Source of the DNA: Owenia fusiformis
Taxonomy: Eukaryota; Annelida; Polychaeta; Sabellida; Oweniidae
NCBI GenBank assembly: GCA_903813345.2
Contig: CAIIXF020000009.1
Coordinates: forward strand, 19,739,759-19,803,758
Direction of reading: 5' to 3'
DNA: 64,000 nt
Below are positions 15,001-28,839 of this stretch, piece after piece; the first letter of the stretch is position 1; each line of letters begins with the position of its first letter. The notes beneath the pieces were generated by a model. The model was not told the DNA's origin. It saw only the letters and a program-made list of their open reading frames with translations, and did no database searches. Position numbers and translations under genes: made by a program.

Positions 15001-18000
15001 AAACAATTCTCACATTTGGAGAACAAATATAGGGCAGTGAAATGGATTGAAAGTATAAAACCTATAACACTTGAAAAGAAATCTGGAATCATTGATAACC
15101 TCTATCATCACATACAGCCTAAGAAATTCCTCTTTGATAAAGAAGAAAAAGAAAAAAACAGCAATAAGTGATAAATGTATCAAGCATTCAAATGTTCAGA
15201 AATGTAATTGCTTCCCAATTTGACTGTAATTTTCAGGTTCAAATACCTACATACATTTTATTCAGGCTCTATTCGAGCTCTCGAGCCATGAAATGATTCA
15301 TCGTGATTAACAGCAGAAAGCTGAACAGGATAAAGGGAAGAAAGTAACAGGAATTAGAATTAGAAAGATGTCATGAAAATAATTATTGAAAGGAACTTTA
15401 CTATTTCCCTATCAGAGCATTAGCTAGTTAGTTAAATATTTATTATAGTCTCACGCTGTAAAATATATCACATACAATGAATACAATTTAAACATAACAT
15501 GTTTTGCACTAAAATGAGTAATGATGAAACAAAAAGAGTCTTCCCTTAAATCGATACCACCCACAAGATCCTCTGCTCTGTGGCTTCAATCAGAAAAAAA
15601 TACAAAAAAAGATTTAAAAGATTTTGTAATGTCTAAGTTAGACCCTGTTTGCAACATACTGATACAGAAAACTGTGATTTGGCTGTATGCTTGCAATTTT
15701 GATTTCGATGCACTGTTTAATGCTTTCGATGAGAACTAAAAACTGAACCAATCAGGTCCTTAACATAGTGGGATGCATTTCCCACATATCACCTGGTTAC
15801 TTTAGTTTGTAAGCACGCAAACTGCACGCAAACTCCCGTGATGGTAGCACGTTTAAACTAAATGTATTTTGGGAACTATTTCAGGTTCATTGGAACAACC
15901 CAGAGTTTCGACAAGATTATGTTGACAGCTCCGGAATGACGTTGTACTACACACCCAACTTACGCGAATTTGACGCTGGTTATCTTATGACTGGTCAACA
16001 GTACATTACGATCCCAGGTGGTCAGCCCAGCTATATTACATCAGCTGTGGCAGAATCCTATTGTACCCAACAATACCTTCAGAGCCCTATTTATCTCACA
16101 GAGAGTTTACTTCATATGCATTATCTTGGTAAGAAAGTTAAGTAGGAATTATGTAAAAGTCTTTGAAGTACGTTTTGTGAAAAAGGGTCGGATAAATTAG
16201 ATGGGAATTAAGTCGATTTGCAAGAACAAAAAGCAACATTAGAAAATAAAATAGGTACATTAAATTTGAATAAATCTAGAGGTATTATATTCAAATATGA
16301 AAACGAGTGCCCAGTCAATGTACATGTGCATGTTTATTTGATAATCTAGAAATAATAGAGACCTTAAGATATACGGACGACCTGTACGTGCACCTGTAAT
16401 TACACGTACACGTACAGGTGTTTTTAAATGTTCCTTTTGTGCGCCTAAAACAAGTCCTTAGTCACTCGTCGACGTGTACGTGTACGAAACAAGGAATTAG
16501 TGGGTATCTGGTGATGAAAGTATGATATTTTAAATCGGCCTACACACATATCCATAGTGATTCTGTATGGGGGAAGTGTAATTTGCTTAAGGCATACAGA
16601 TATACCAATGGGTGTTAGGGTGTTTGGGTAAGGTAGAGATTTTTTTTTATTTATTTCCAATTTGCTATGTAGATATTTATCTCTTGATAGTTGTCTCTTG
16701 ATAATTTGAGGAGATTTGTTTGTGTGTTAATCTGCTTGATTGCTTGTTTGTTTTATGTAGTGGTTCTTACTATAAAGCACGGTGGTCTGTCTGCCTGCCA
16801 ACATGTCGTTCAGCCTGTTAGCCTGTCGTTCTGACTGCCAGCCTATCGGTCTGCCAGCATGTCCGTCTGTCACCCTGTCGGTCTGCCAGCCTGCTGGCAT
16901 ATCGGTCTGTCGTTCTGTCTGCCAGGCTGTCGTTCTGTCTGCCAGCCTGCCAACATTCCGGTCTGTCAGCCTGCCAGCATGTCGTTCTGTCTGCCAGTAT
17001 ATCAGCCTGCCGGTCTGCCAACATGTCGGCCTGTAAAATTGCCGGTCTGCCAGCCTACCGGCATTCCGGTCTGTCAGACTCCCAGCCTGTCGTTCTGTCT
17101 GCCAGCCTGTCGGACTGCCAGCCTGTCGGTCTGCCAACCTGCCGGTCTGTCATGATCAGACCGTCTGTCTGTCTGTCCGTCTGTCTGTCCGTCCGTCCGT
17201 CCGTTCGTCCGTCTGTCTGTCCGCCCGCCTGTCTGTCTACAGTAGTTCGGCCTACTTTTTTTCGTTCATGAAGTATTATCTTTCTAAATCCTAAGTTTTG
17301 GGCTCAAACAATTTTGAAAAATTTGGATTCTTTTGTTATATTTGAATTTTTTTTGTTTTATTTGAATTTTTCAAAAAGAATTCAAACAATAATTTGAAAG
17401 AGATTAAAAGAAAAAAATGCGACAAAAAATTTGAACAAAAAAATAATTTTGATTAAAAAGTGATATTCGATGGTTTGGGACATTTTTGCTAAAATATGAT
17501 ATCTTAATCCACGTGATATTCGATCTATATCCTTGCAACCATGGGATAATATAGGAATATCTTATGGTTTTGTAAAAATATCATTTACACTCCCCTCCAT
17601 AAGTTTGGCAACCTTTTTTCTCCATTGAACTACGTGTTAAAGCCTCTTTACGTTTGAATTTTTATTTACTTAACCGGCGATGAAATAACTTATAATATTG
17701 ATGAAAACGTAACTTGACTTTATTTCCAATACCTCCAAATTTTCTCAATTTTTTTTCCTCAATTACAATAGGTCGAAAATTGATGATAAATTTGATGAAT
17801 TTTTGAAAATCGTCATTCCCATGTAATCCAATGGGAAATGGAGGGTTCGGGGCAAATCAGAAATCAGGATATCTTTTCAGTAAAAGATTCAGCAAAAAAA
17901 TTTTATATAGCAAATTGAATTGTCTAACTTTTTTGAACACTAAGTGTTTAGTTTATTTGATGAATATTAAAGTTACAGCGCTTCAAAGTCATTTTTGAAA

Positions 18001-21000
18001 AGAATTTTTCGCCTCCTGTGTTATTTCAATGGGAGAGGTTTTTTGAAAAACAATTTTGACTTTAAAGCCCTATAATTTTGTTGAACCTGAAGAAACATAT
18101 TAATTTTTTGCTAAATAAAGTTAGCAAATTCGCTTACCTGCCTAACTCGTATTTTTTGCAAGGACTCGGATGGATGGATATTCTGTCATATGACTTGCGG
18201 CAAACCTACCATTTCCCATAGGTTAACATGGGATTGTCGATTGTCGAGAAAATTTGGAGGTATTGGAATTAAAGTAAAATTACGTTTCCATCAATAGTAG
18301 GTTAAGTAAATAAAAATTCAAAGGTAAAGAGGCTTTAACACGTAGTTCAATGGGGGAAAAAGGTTGCCAAACTTATGGAGGGGAGTGTATATCCATGAGT
18401 GGATATATGATATCTTCATGAGCGCAATTGATGAGTGACGATATTGATATCAATGAATGGATATAAATGATATTCTTTTAAAACCATTGGATTGTCCGTT
18501 TATTCCAGAGAAATCATTACCCATTAATGTCCATGAGTGGATATATGATATCTTCACAAGTATATCTTGCAAAAGCGAAACTGTCAAAATGGTACAGCAG
18601 ACGGTAGCATTTCTTTTGACCAAAATGTTGATGGCTTTTTCGAAGATAATGAGAATGAGAACACTTTAAAAAACAAATCTGCACTATTGGTGTCCTAAAA
18701 ACCGCACTCGTGAAATCTTACTTGTCATGAGATAAATCAGTTATGTGATGCTCGGTTTTTAATATGGGGTATATCCCTCGGGAAATATGATATCTTACCT
18801 CGGACCGTCCGGGCCCTCGGTAAGATATCTATATTCCCCTTAGCAAGATAGGATATATCCCAAATACAGAACCTCCCATAACCCTCATTTATCCCATGGT
18901 TGCAAGGATATAGATCGAATATCACCTGAAGATATATTTGATATGTGGATCAAGATATCATATTTTAGCAAAAAACAACCATCGAATATCACTTTTGAAA
19001 CCATCGAATCTCACTTTTTCATATTAGAAATCTTGAAACCATCGAGTATCACTTTTCATATTAAAAGAACAGTATGGCTTTCACATAAGTGATACAATAA
19101 TGGCAATACGAATTGCCATTATTTCATACTTGAAATTATCTGCAACTTTACCCATAGGATTCGTTATTTATTGAACCATAGCACATACACAGCTATTCGA
19201 CAGATATTTTACTTTTAAATTAATAACATAAATAAACAGCACATTGCTTTTTTAGTCGTTCAAAACTCACATTCCAACCAACCTGTAAAGTGCCAAATTC
19301 ACGTCTTGCCGCTCGTGTAAAATGAATGAGACCGTGAAATAAATAGTACATACCCTGTAGTTATGTAATACTGATCTCACTCACAATCTTTCGCGTACAG
19401 GTTCACAACAAGACGACAAAAACGCCCGGCGCTATTGAATTTACACGTCAACGGGATTATAAAACAAGTCAGACGTGTCGAATGGAGCATAAAATTACAT
19501 GATTTGTTGCGCGCGCATCATGTTTCACGTACAGGTACAGGTACAGGTTACTATTTGGTGCAATCTTAAGGTCTCTACTATTTTTGTAAGTCAGTCTACA
19601 CACAATGATCTAAACATGTTTCGATTACAGGGAAGTCTGCCTCATTGGACCACTATCGAGATGGTAGCAGAGTAGGGTCCCTGGGTCGTGATGATGTCTA
19701 TAGCTACGACAGTCCTGTCACACATAAGTGAGTATTTGCACACATAGCTAGGCAAGGTGTGTCCAAATCAACCAAGACACACTATCTCACTGCATTCCGT
19801 TATATAACCAATAACGCATTTATTGTATTGTTGTCAAGGTGAGGATGTTGAAATTGATGCTTTGCCAACTTGACCCTTGCAATAAGTTTCATTGAAAATA
19901 TTTTGTAAAATATTTTGCGATGTGTGAAAAGATGATAATTCACCGTTCATTTTGACGCCATACGAGATGAAATCTAAACTATTTTAAAACCAGGAATATT
20001 TTTGAAGGATGAGCTGTGAGAGTCGGAGTAATTGATTGCACTTTGAAGCTTCGATTTAAGCAGAAATAACATACTAACTGTTTTCTGAAACTTCATTGAA
20101 ATATCTCTATTTGAATGATTTAAGGTTTGGGACGCCAATTGAGTTTCAACCAGGAGATGAAATTCGCTTGAAATGTGAGTTCGATTCGACATCGAAGAAT
20201 ACAACAACTTATTATGGCGATGCAACATCTGATGAAATGTGTTATAGTTTTGTGGTGTATTACCCTGAAGTGAAAAACATGAACAGCATCATTCAATTCA
20301 AGAATGCGAGCCTGTGTAAAGGTGTCTTCAGCAAAACATGTCCTGACATCCAAGATTATATGGAAGGCGATGGTCTGAAAAATTTGTGGTGGGAAGTGGT
20401 AAACAATTGTGATACAGACATCGGGGGTAGGTGTCTCCCCGAATGTGAAAAAATGGTTAGACGCATGAAATCCACTGATGGTTGCATGTCGGACAGTAAT
20501 GTCGTTGAACTCATGAAAACCTTTCTAGAGAGTGTTGCTAATATTGATAGTATTTGGAGAGGCTTTGAGTCGTGCGATGACGTGATTGCTCTAAATGAAT
20601 CTGTATTGTGTAACGACTTAGCTACATATATGAACCAAACACTAAAGGGAGTTGCTGAACAAATTGTCGATAGTTGTGATGTCATGGGAAACAACTGCCA
20701 ACCAGAATGTAAAGAAATGATTCAAGAGATAAGACGAACCGATGCTTGCTTGGGCAATCAAATAATGGCTACCTTGATGAAAACTTACACTGCCCAAGTT
20801 CCTGATATTCACTTTTTCTGGCAGGCCTTTGAATCATGTGACGAAGAGTTAGCGCCAGTGAGAGGGAAAGAATGTAACTTGGAAGCGTATATGGAACAAA
20901 ATATCGAAAGCTTTGCAGCAGAAGTTTCACGCAAGTGTGATATGGAAGTCGGAGGTACATGTAAACCCGAATGCAAAGTAATGGTCAAGAAGGCGAGAGA

Positions 21001-21244
21001 AACTGATGAATGTTTGGGAAATCCAAAACATGTTGAAACGATGAAGTTTTACACGCTGCCATACGAGGGCATGGATTATGTCTGGCGAGGTTTCGAATCG
21101 TGCGATGACGAGCTCGAGTTAGCCAACCAAATACCTCCGGACGACGATGAAGATGATGATATGACAGGATCTGCCTCTGGTATTTCCCTCGTCTTTACCG
21201 CACAGCTTCTTGCTGGATTTCTCACCATATTTTTCTTGAACTAA
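3063..21244 (+). CDS. Secreted temptin-domain copper monooxygenase (DBH/PHM-like) with three C-terminal six-Cys repeats
   Basis: Eight exons join in phase to 757 aa: 3063-3281, 10599-10731, 12690-12788, 13478-13657, 13937-14118, 15885-16128, 19631-19727 and 20125-21244. Residues 1-23 are a signal peptide. Residues 24-105 match temptin (IPNGNNIPHPC, GVGH, NPFGLAF, then a calcium-loop-like DSDNDGRTNGQELGDPNC). Residues about 150-440 are the two-lobed type II, ascorbate-dependent copper monooxygenase core, the fold of dopamine beta-hydroxylase and PHM. CuA ligands are H201, H202 (MHHML) and H273 (VHW). CuB ligands are H348, H350 (HMH) and M423 (DEMC). All six are present, so it should be catalytically competent; the substrate is unknown. 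Residues 457-713 hold three six-Cys modules, followed by an acidic linker and a hydrophobic tail (737-755) suggesting GPI anchoring. Introns are all GT-AG. Intron 1 is 7.3 kb and repeat-filled. Confidence 0.9.
5763..6197. mobile_element. Hairpin-rich element, copy 1 of the GGAGTATATCG-palindrome family
   Basis: This copy is the reverse complement of 58421-58876. Shared parts are a hairpin built on ATAGGATATCCTATGATTTT, a GC-rich loop (AGAGAGCAAAGCGAACGAG), the TTTCATGCCAAATAGAGTC block, short palindromes of type CGGAGTATATCGTCACAATAT, and an end reading GTGTAGGATAAT. It does not code. Presence of the same parts in the same order 52 kb away shows a dispersed family. Confidence 0.75.
6198..6690. 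repeat. Palindromic AT-rich repeat containing TATCCATGAGTGGATA
   Basis: This repeat has TATCCATGAGTGGATAT palindromes around a GAGCGCAGCGAGTGAG loop. It is followed by several copies of GTGATATTCGATGGTTT in both orientations and ends near ATCCTTGCAACCATGGGATAA. The same modules recur at 17440-17587 with 18388-19035. This copy preserves the uninterrupted site TCATTTATATCCATGAG, useful for dating the insertion described at 17588-18387. Confidence 0.7.
8705..9175 (+). repeat. Degraded copy of the internal part of the 25390-26382 element
   Basis: Several blocks match in order: CTCGTTTTTC-TGAG followed by TTTTAAGAGA and TTGCA at 8740-8770 versus 25488-25515; TAAATCAT-AAATTAA near 9025 versus 25811; and TATTTAGAAACTAT near 9145 versus 25927. 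The ends seen at 25390 and 26382 are missing, so this is a fragment, abutting the right end of the large inverted repeat. Confidence 0.45.
9472..10228. mobile_element. Foldback element with TGTCCGCTGTGAC ends
   Basis: The termini CTGGTATC and GATACCAG enclose inverted TGTCCGCTGTGAC sequences at 9489 and 10199-10211. A third direct copy lies near 9830. Inner arms around 9560-9740 and 9945-10110 are inverted copies sharing CTTCTGTTTGAAGTCCAATA and TTGTTTAACTTTTTAATG. No coding capacity is convincing. It is probably a non-autonomous DNA transposon in intron 1. Confidence 0.65.
11075..12600. mobile_element. Composite inverted-repeat element carrying transposase remains
   Basis: The outer inverted arms share ATGACACCCACCTTA-GTTGCATAA at about 11095 and 12555. 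A second inverted pair lies at about 11390-11500 and 11560-11690 (AACCAAA-TTTCCTTTGTA). A third pair, TATGAGCGTTACAATA at 11938 and its complement at 12218, brackets the transposase fragment listed separately. The element lies in intron 2. Confidence 0.6.
11953..12240 (+). pseudogene. Decayed C-terminal fragment of a Tc1/mariner-superfamily transposase
   Basis: One frame reads AHFGDRFISRR, then APHSPYIDPQDFDFWGYFK and HVYETNPQI. This is the P-x-SPDL-x-P-x-DFF-x-WG-x-LK signature that precedes the last catalytic residue region in IS630/Tc1/mariner DDE transposases. After a frameshift near 12092 the sequence continues with REITRRVRAQEE, RAINNV and CLQRNRRHMELIV, which matches the typical C-terminus. 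There is no N-terminal DNA-binding domain and no upstream DDE half, so it is inactive. Confidence 0.7.
12817..13370. mobile_element. Degraded inverted-repeat element in intron 3
   Basis: The left end reads TACAGGGTGTTTC. Inverted arms at about 12850-13000 and 13180-13370 share CATTTTGTTCCT-ATGGAC and ACGATTGCAAAGTTTCAGAAT. The right TIR is not intact. It resembles the CAGGGTGTCCC element at 30940-31537 in its left end. Confidence 0.55.
13838..13897. repeat. Short perfect hairpin
   Basis: TCAAGACCCTGGACT and AGTCCAGGGTCTTGA are inverted, separated by about 28 bases, in intron 4. The role is unknown. It may be a solo TIR pair. Confidence 0.5.
14330..14560. repeat. Cluster of GAGTATGGCAT repeats and hairpins
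   Basis: Variants of GAGTATGGCAT and CAGTGAATACGC recur in both orientations across about 200 bases of intron 5. One example is GGTGAGTATGGCATGTTC against GAACATGTCATACTCATC. No gene is visible. Confidence 0.5.
16780..17235. repeat. CTGTCKGTCTGCCAGC minisatellite
   Basis: About 450 bases consist of variants of GGTCTGCCAGCCTGTC and end in a CCGTCTGT run. Several long open frames here on both strands are products of the repeat, with a Cys/Leu/Pro-rich or Thr/Asp/Arg-rich peptide echoing its period. They are not genes. Confidence 0.9.
17440..19035. repeat. Second copy of the TATCCATGAGTGGATA palindromic repeat, interrupted
   Basis: Arms near 17450-17550 and 18890-19035 are inverted (GTGATATTCGATCTATATCC, CTTGCAACCATGGGATAA). 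The central TATCCATGAGTGGATAT module is split at 17587/18388 by an 800 bp insertion. A GC-rich hairpin (18757-18875, CTCGGACCGTCCGGGCCCTCGG loop region) sits in the right half. Confidence 0.7.
17588..18387. mobile_element. 800 bp TA-flanked element with about 170 bp TIRs
   Basis: The ends are CACTCCCCTCCATAAGTTTG and its complement. Inverted similarity continues for roughly 170 bases (AACTACGTGTTAAAGCCTCT and TTTGGAGGTATTGGAA on opposing strands). TA flanks both ends. The related repeat at 6198-6690 supplies the empty site TCATTTATATCCATGAG, in which a single TA replaces the element. The TA duplication places it with Tc1/mariner-type elements. The interior has no open frame, so it is non-autonomous. 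Confidence 0.85.
20339..21109 (+). other. Three tandem six-cysteine modules in the monooxygenase C-terminus
   Basis: The modules are at 20339-20581, 20609-20845 and 20873-21109, all within exon 8. Each has six cysteines with spacing C-x(20-22)-C-x(6-7)-C-x3-C-x12-C-x29-C. Shared landmarks are an early YM, a PEC motif, a central MK and a closing W-x2-FESCD(D/E). The last three spacings are identical in all copies, which implies a common disulfide fold and tandem duplication. I do not recognise the domain. It resembles neither EGF, WAP nor ShK spacing. Confidence 0.85.
21172..21241 (+). other. C-terminal hydrophobic tail, probable GPI-attachment signal
   Basis: After an acidic DDDEDDD linker, the protein ends with small residues (TGSASG), about 19 hydrophobic residues and only two residues after them. 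This is the classical layout of a GPI signal: small omega-site residues, a short spacer and a hydrophobic end without a cytosolic tail. A short transmembrane anchor is the alternative. Confidence 0.6.
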
Positions 21245-21809
21245 TTTCTTGACTTTTTTCGTGAGTTACATGTATCTAAAATGTAAAGGACTTCCTTCAC
21301 ATAAGGTTGACAATACTAAATCTACATGTAGACTATGACATCATAGGTTGTTATAGCTATCTAATGACAGGCGTACAGGTGCTCTGAAGGTAGCGATGCA
21401 TTTGCAAGCTCCGAATAGCTCCCAAGACAATATAATATAAAAAAAACACAGATTCGACGCTATTTTCAGTGTTTCACCAAATTGGATTTCTGAATATTTT
21501 CATGAAATCAACAAAAATTTAACATAGGGCTCGCAAAGTTAACAATTATATTCAGAAAACTCAATTTTGATGTAAAATTAAATTTTTGAGGTCAAAATCT
21601 GAAAATGGTTTAGTTTTTTTTGTATTATGTGGTATAACAAATTATTATCACTGTAGTATTTGCAACCACATAAATGTCACTTGAGACATTTTTCATTGGA
21701 ATGCTGTTTGTCAAAGGATAACGGAAAATACGATCACATACAGCAATAGAATGGCACACTCTGAGCCAATTTTCAAAAACTAAATTTACTAAAGATCTAT
21801 GTTATGCTC

Positions 21810-21815
21810 AATAAA
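21810..21815 (+). terminator. Candidate polyadenylation signal
   Basis: AATAAA lies about 565 bases after the stop codon of the temptin-monooxygenase gene. It is the first plus-strand canonical hexamer I found downstream. A nearby LINE remnant begins at 21954, so ownership is uncertain. Confidence 0.35.
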
Positions 21816-21953
21816 GCAATATTTGTTTATAATTGCATAAGAAGACCTGGGAATTTTCCAAACAATTGTTTACCAATCTCTTTAAGGCAGATGCATGACA
21901 GAAAAATTGGTAGGAAATAAATATAATTCAGAAATAGCTAATTGAAATCAATT

Positions 21954-22945
21954 ATGCGCCAAGCCCAGACACTCTGGCATAATCTTCCGGCTGCCATTAG
22001 GAAACTTAATTTTTCATGCAAACTTAGGAATGATTATAAAAAGTATATAATTGCCCAATATACAGATGAGTAATATTTTGTTTGTGTGTATTACTAGAGC
22101 TACTTTTGATTGTCTTTTAGTATTCAAGATTTAATTTTGATATCTTTTAATCATTGTATTGACTCAACTGTGAACATGTTGCCATGTTGGAAGTCAGTTT
22201 TAGCTAGATGTTTTTGATTGTATCAAGCAAAACTTAAGTTTATTGTTATGCCCTCTTTTGAATGTGTACTAGTTATAGTTAGTCTTAGTTAGTGTTCATC
22301 ATTGGATCAGCTGATTTATATACCTACTATTCAAACAATACATAGAGGTTCTTATATGAGTACCTGTGCAAGATCGTCCATTCTTGATGAGCTTTGATAA
22401 TTCTTCTTTATCGAGTCGAAGACGAGATAAAGAAACATTATCAAAGCGAGTCAAAAATGGACGATATTGCACAGGTACGAGTACAAGAAAGTTTTTCTCA
22501 TCTGACTCTGTATTATGCCATATTTTCACCATTTTATCATAAAACTGAGTGAAAAATAGCTTCAAATTAATTGAACTTCATCTTTCAATTGTTATGACGT
22601 CATAACAATATTGAAGAAAATACATAGATACACGTGGCAACAAAGCTCCATTGTTATGACGTCACAGCTTAGTTTTGTATAATTAGCATGGATACTCATA
22701 GCAACGGTGTGTCCGTTGCCATGTTGTTGATGTTTATAGACCAGTGATGTCACAAGTAAATCTCATCTTGCACGTGTGACTTTTTAGGATGAAAGATGGC
22801 AATATCTTGCATGGGGTAAAGATGGCTGTATCTTTGTTAGTCATATGAGAAATTCTTTATACTGTATACACCCACAAGGGTGTAATGTAAAACCTTGTAA
22901 ATAATACTATATATAAGAAAATAAAGCTGAATTGAATTGAAAAAA
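21954..22945 (+). mobile_element. LINE 3' remnant (end of ORF2 plus tail)
   Basis: At 21954-22073 a frame reads QTLWHNLPAAIRKLNFSC followed by YKKYIIAQY. This fits the conserved LW-x-LP-x-IR...F-K-x-YL ending of non-LTR retrotransposon ORF2 proteins. The downstream segment ends near 22945 with AATAAAGCTGAATTGAATTG, a short-repeat tail typical of LINE 3' ends. A hairpin repeat (22358-22485) lies within it. It is heavily truncated. Confidence 0.6.
22358..22485. repeat. Hairpin repeat around AAGACGAGATAAAG
   Basis: AGTACCTGTGCAA-ATCGTCCATT and its complement (AATGGACGATATTGCACAGG) flank a TTATCGAGTCGAAGACGAGAT loop region. It is one of several dispersed hairpins in this window with AT-rich arms and a CG-containing loop. 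Confidence 0.6.
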
Positions 22946-23320
22946 ATATATAAAAACAATTCATAGAATGTTTGAGATACAATTTTAAAAATTTCACATT
23001 TTGTAACTTAAGTATATTTCTCTGTAAGTTTCATCGCATAATAGGATCATTTGGCAATGTGACAGATGATTTAAAATGGAATTTCGGGGGTACCTGGGGC
23101 AGAAAACAGGATAAAAGTGCAACATATGTCGTAAAAATTAAGGATTTTGGCAGCACATCATAAGTTGTATTTTTTTTTCTGCTCCTCTGTCAGAATATGT
23201 GGGACGAATCTATAGGGGCTACCTTTGACATCCAAAGGTCTTTCTTCATCACTCTGTGAGCAGTACTCTTACTAATATCAATGTCTAGTCTAAATAACTG
23301 GTCCCATTATATCTTATAGT

Positions 23321-23326
23321 TTTATT
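23321..23326 (-). terminator. Candidate polyadenylation signal of GRB2
   Basis: On the minus strand AATAAA starts only a few bases after the TGA stop at 23330-23332. It would give a very short 3' UTR. I did not identify a better-placed hexamer by eye. Confidence 0.3.
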
Positions 23327-23329
23327 AAA

Positions 23330-28839
<5,510 letters not shown>

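Larger units (their letters stand above)
16345..19592. repeat. Outer inverted arms of a nested-element stack in intron 6
   Basis: AATAGAGACCTTAAGAT near 16355 and ATCTTAAGGTCTCTACTATT near 19564 are inverted. Each is accompanied by a CCTGTAC-GTG-rich stretch (16381-16420 and 19525-19552). Between them lie a minisatellite (16780-17235), a palindromic repeat (17440-19035) and an 800 bp TA-flanked element inside that repeat. The arms may be the remains of the oldest insertion. Confidence 0.5.
21245..23329. other. Intergenic region with LINE remnant and hairpin
   Basis: This region lies between the stop of the temptin-monooxygenase gene and the stop of GRB2; the two genes are convergent. It contains the putative 3' UTR, a LINE C-terminal fragment with its tail, and a hairpin repeat. 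I see no additional gene. Confidence 0.7.

Noticed and set aside
16727-17271. Several overlapping long open frames on both strands (Cys/Pro-rich and Thr/Asp-rich)
   Set aside because: They all arise from the 16 bp minisatellite; frames are open on both strands and peptides follow the repeat period.
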